Source: Streptomyces sp. NBC_00376
GTDB taxonomy: Bacteria; Actinomycetota; Actinomycetes; Streptomycetales; Streptomycetaceae
DNA length: 64,000 nucleotides
Direction: 5' to 3'
NCBI RefSeq assembly: GCF_036077095.1
Contig: NZ_CP107960.1
Location: 7,502,001 to 7,566,000, forward strand
The notes below the pieces were generated by a model. That model saw only the letters and a program-made list of their open reading frames with translations. It did not search any database and was not told the origin of the DNA. Below are positions 63,966 through 64,000 of this stretch, in pieces (within the stretch, counting starts at the first letter, position 1; every line of letters begins with the position of its first letter). Both the position numbers and the translations under genes were made by a program.

Positions 63966-64000
63966 CCCGGCACTCACTGCCCCGAACGCTCGGTCGGCCC

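Overview
The window looks like chromosomal DNA from a Streptomyces or close relative. GC content is very high, third codon positions are strongly G/C, GTG starts and ATGA/GTGA gene overlaps are common, and the regulators are typical of the genus (a SARP and an HTH/NB-ARC protein). About 53 kb (1 to roughly 52.8 kb) is one non-ribosomal peptide gene cluster that runs off the left edge. The last 10 kb is ordinary chromosome.

Left block (1-11.3 kb, minus strand), in transcription order: an MFS exporter, an A-T-C-T NRPS, a luciferase-like flavin monooxygenase, a C-A-T-E NRPS, and the start of a further NRPS cut by the window edge. Next come two small plus-strand genes. One encodes a secreted peptide with seven DDKGPT repeats. 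A large SARP (BTAD, NB-ARC, TPR) and a divergent XRE/NB-ARC regulator follow, then an ornithine-carbamoyltransferase-like enzyme, an MbtH-like protein and a small unknown protein.

Central block (19.4-42.1 kb, plus strand): one tightly overlapping operon. It encodes both subunits of a B12-dependent glutamate mutase, an asparagine-synthetase/AsnRS-like amidase candidate, an FMN glutamate-synthase-like protein, and two giant NRPSs carrying six modules and the only thioesterase seen. Four of the six adenylation domains read as Val-like, and two of these (modules 2 and 4) are almost base-for-base copies.

Right block (42.3-52.8 kb, plus strand): a GHMP kinase resembling L-threonine kinase, a cysteine-synthase-like PLP enzyme, an ATP-grasp ligase and an argininosuccinate-lyase-like enzyme overlap in one operon. 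I infer a route from threonine to a 2,3-diaminobutyrate-type residue using aspartate as nitrogen donor. A second MFS exporter and an Sfp-type phosphopantetheinyl transferase follow. An ilvB-ilvN-ilvC set then probably feeds valine to the Val-like modules.

The right border (52.8-53.9 kb) holds a decayed copy of the 5' end of the next gene, a HipA-like kinase, so insertion or rearrangement happened there. Beyond it lie the HipA-like/DUF3037 pair, two short-chain dehydrogenases, a peptide-binding lipoprotein, uracil-DNA glycosylase, a TetR regulator with a paired operator and a divergent FAD monooxygenase, an oxidoreductase and small unknown proteins.

Together the genes suggest a valine-rich peptide carrying at least one D-residue, probably methyl-Asp/methyl-Asn and diaminobutyrate-type residues, and possibly a carbamoylated residue. 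I do not recognise the product as a known compound. All family assignments come from reading motifs by eye; no database search was made.
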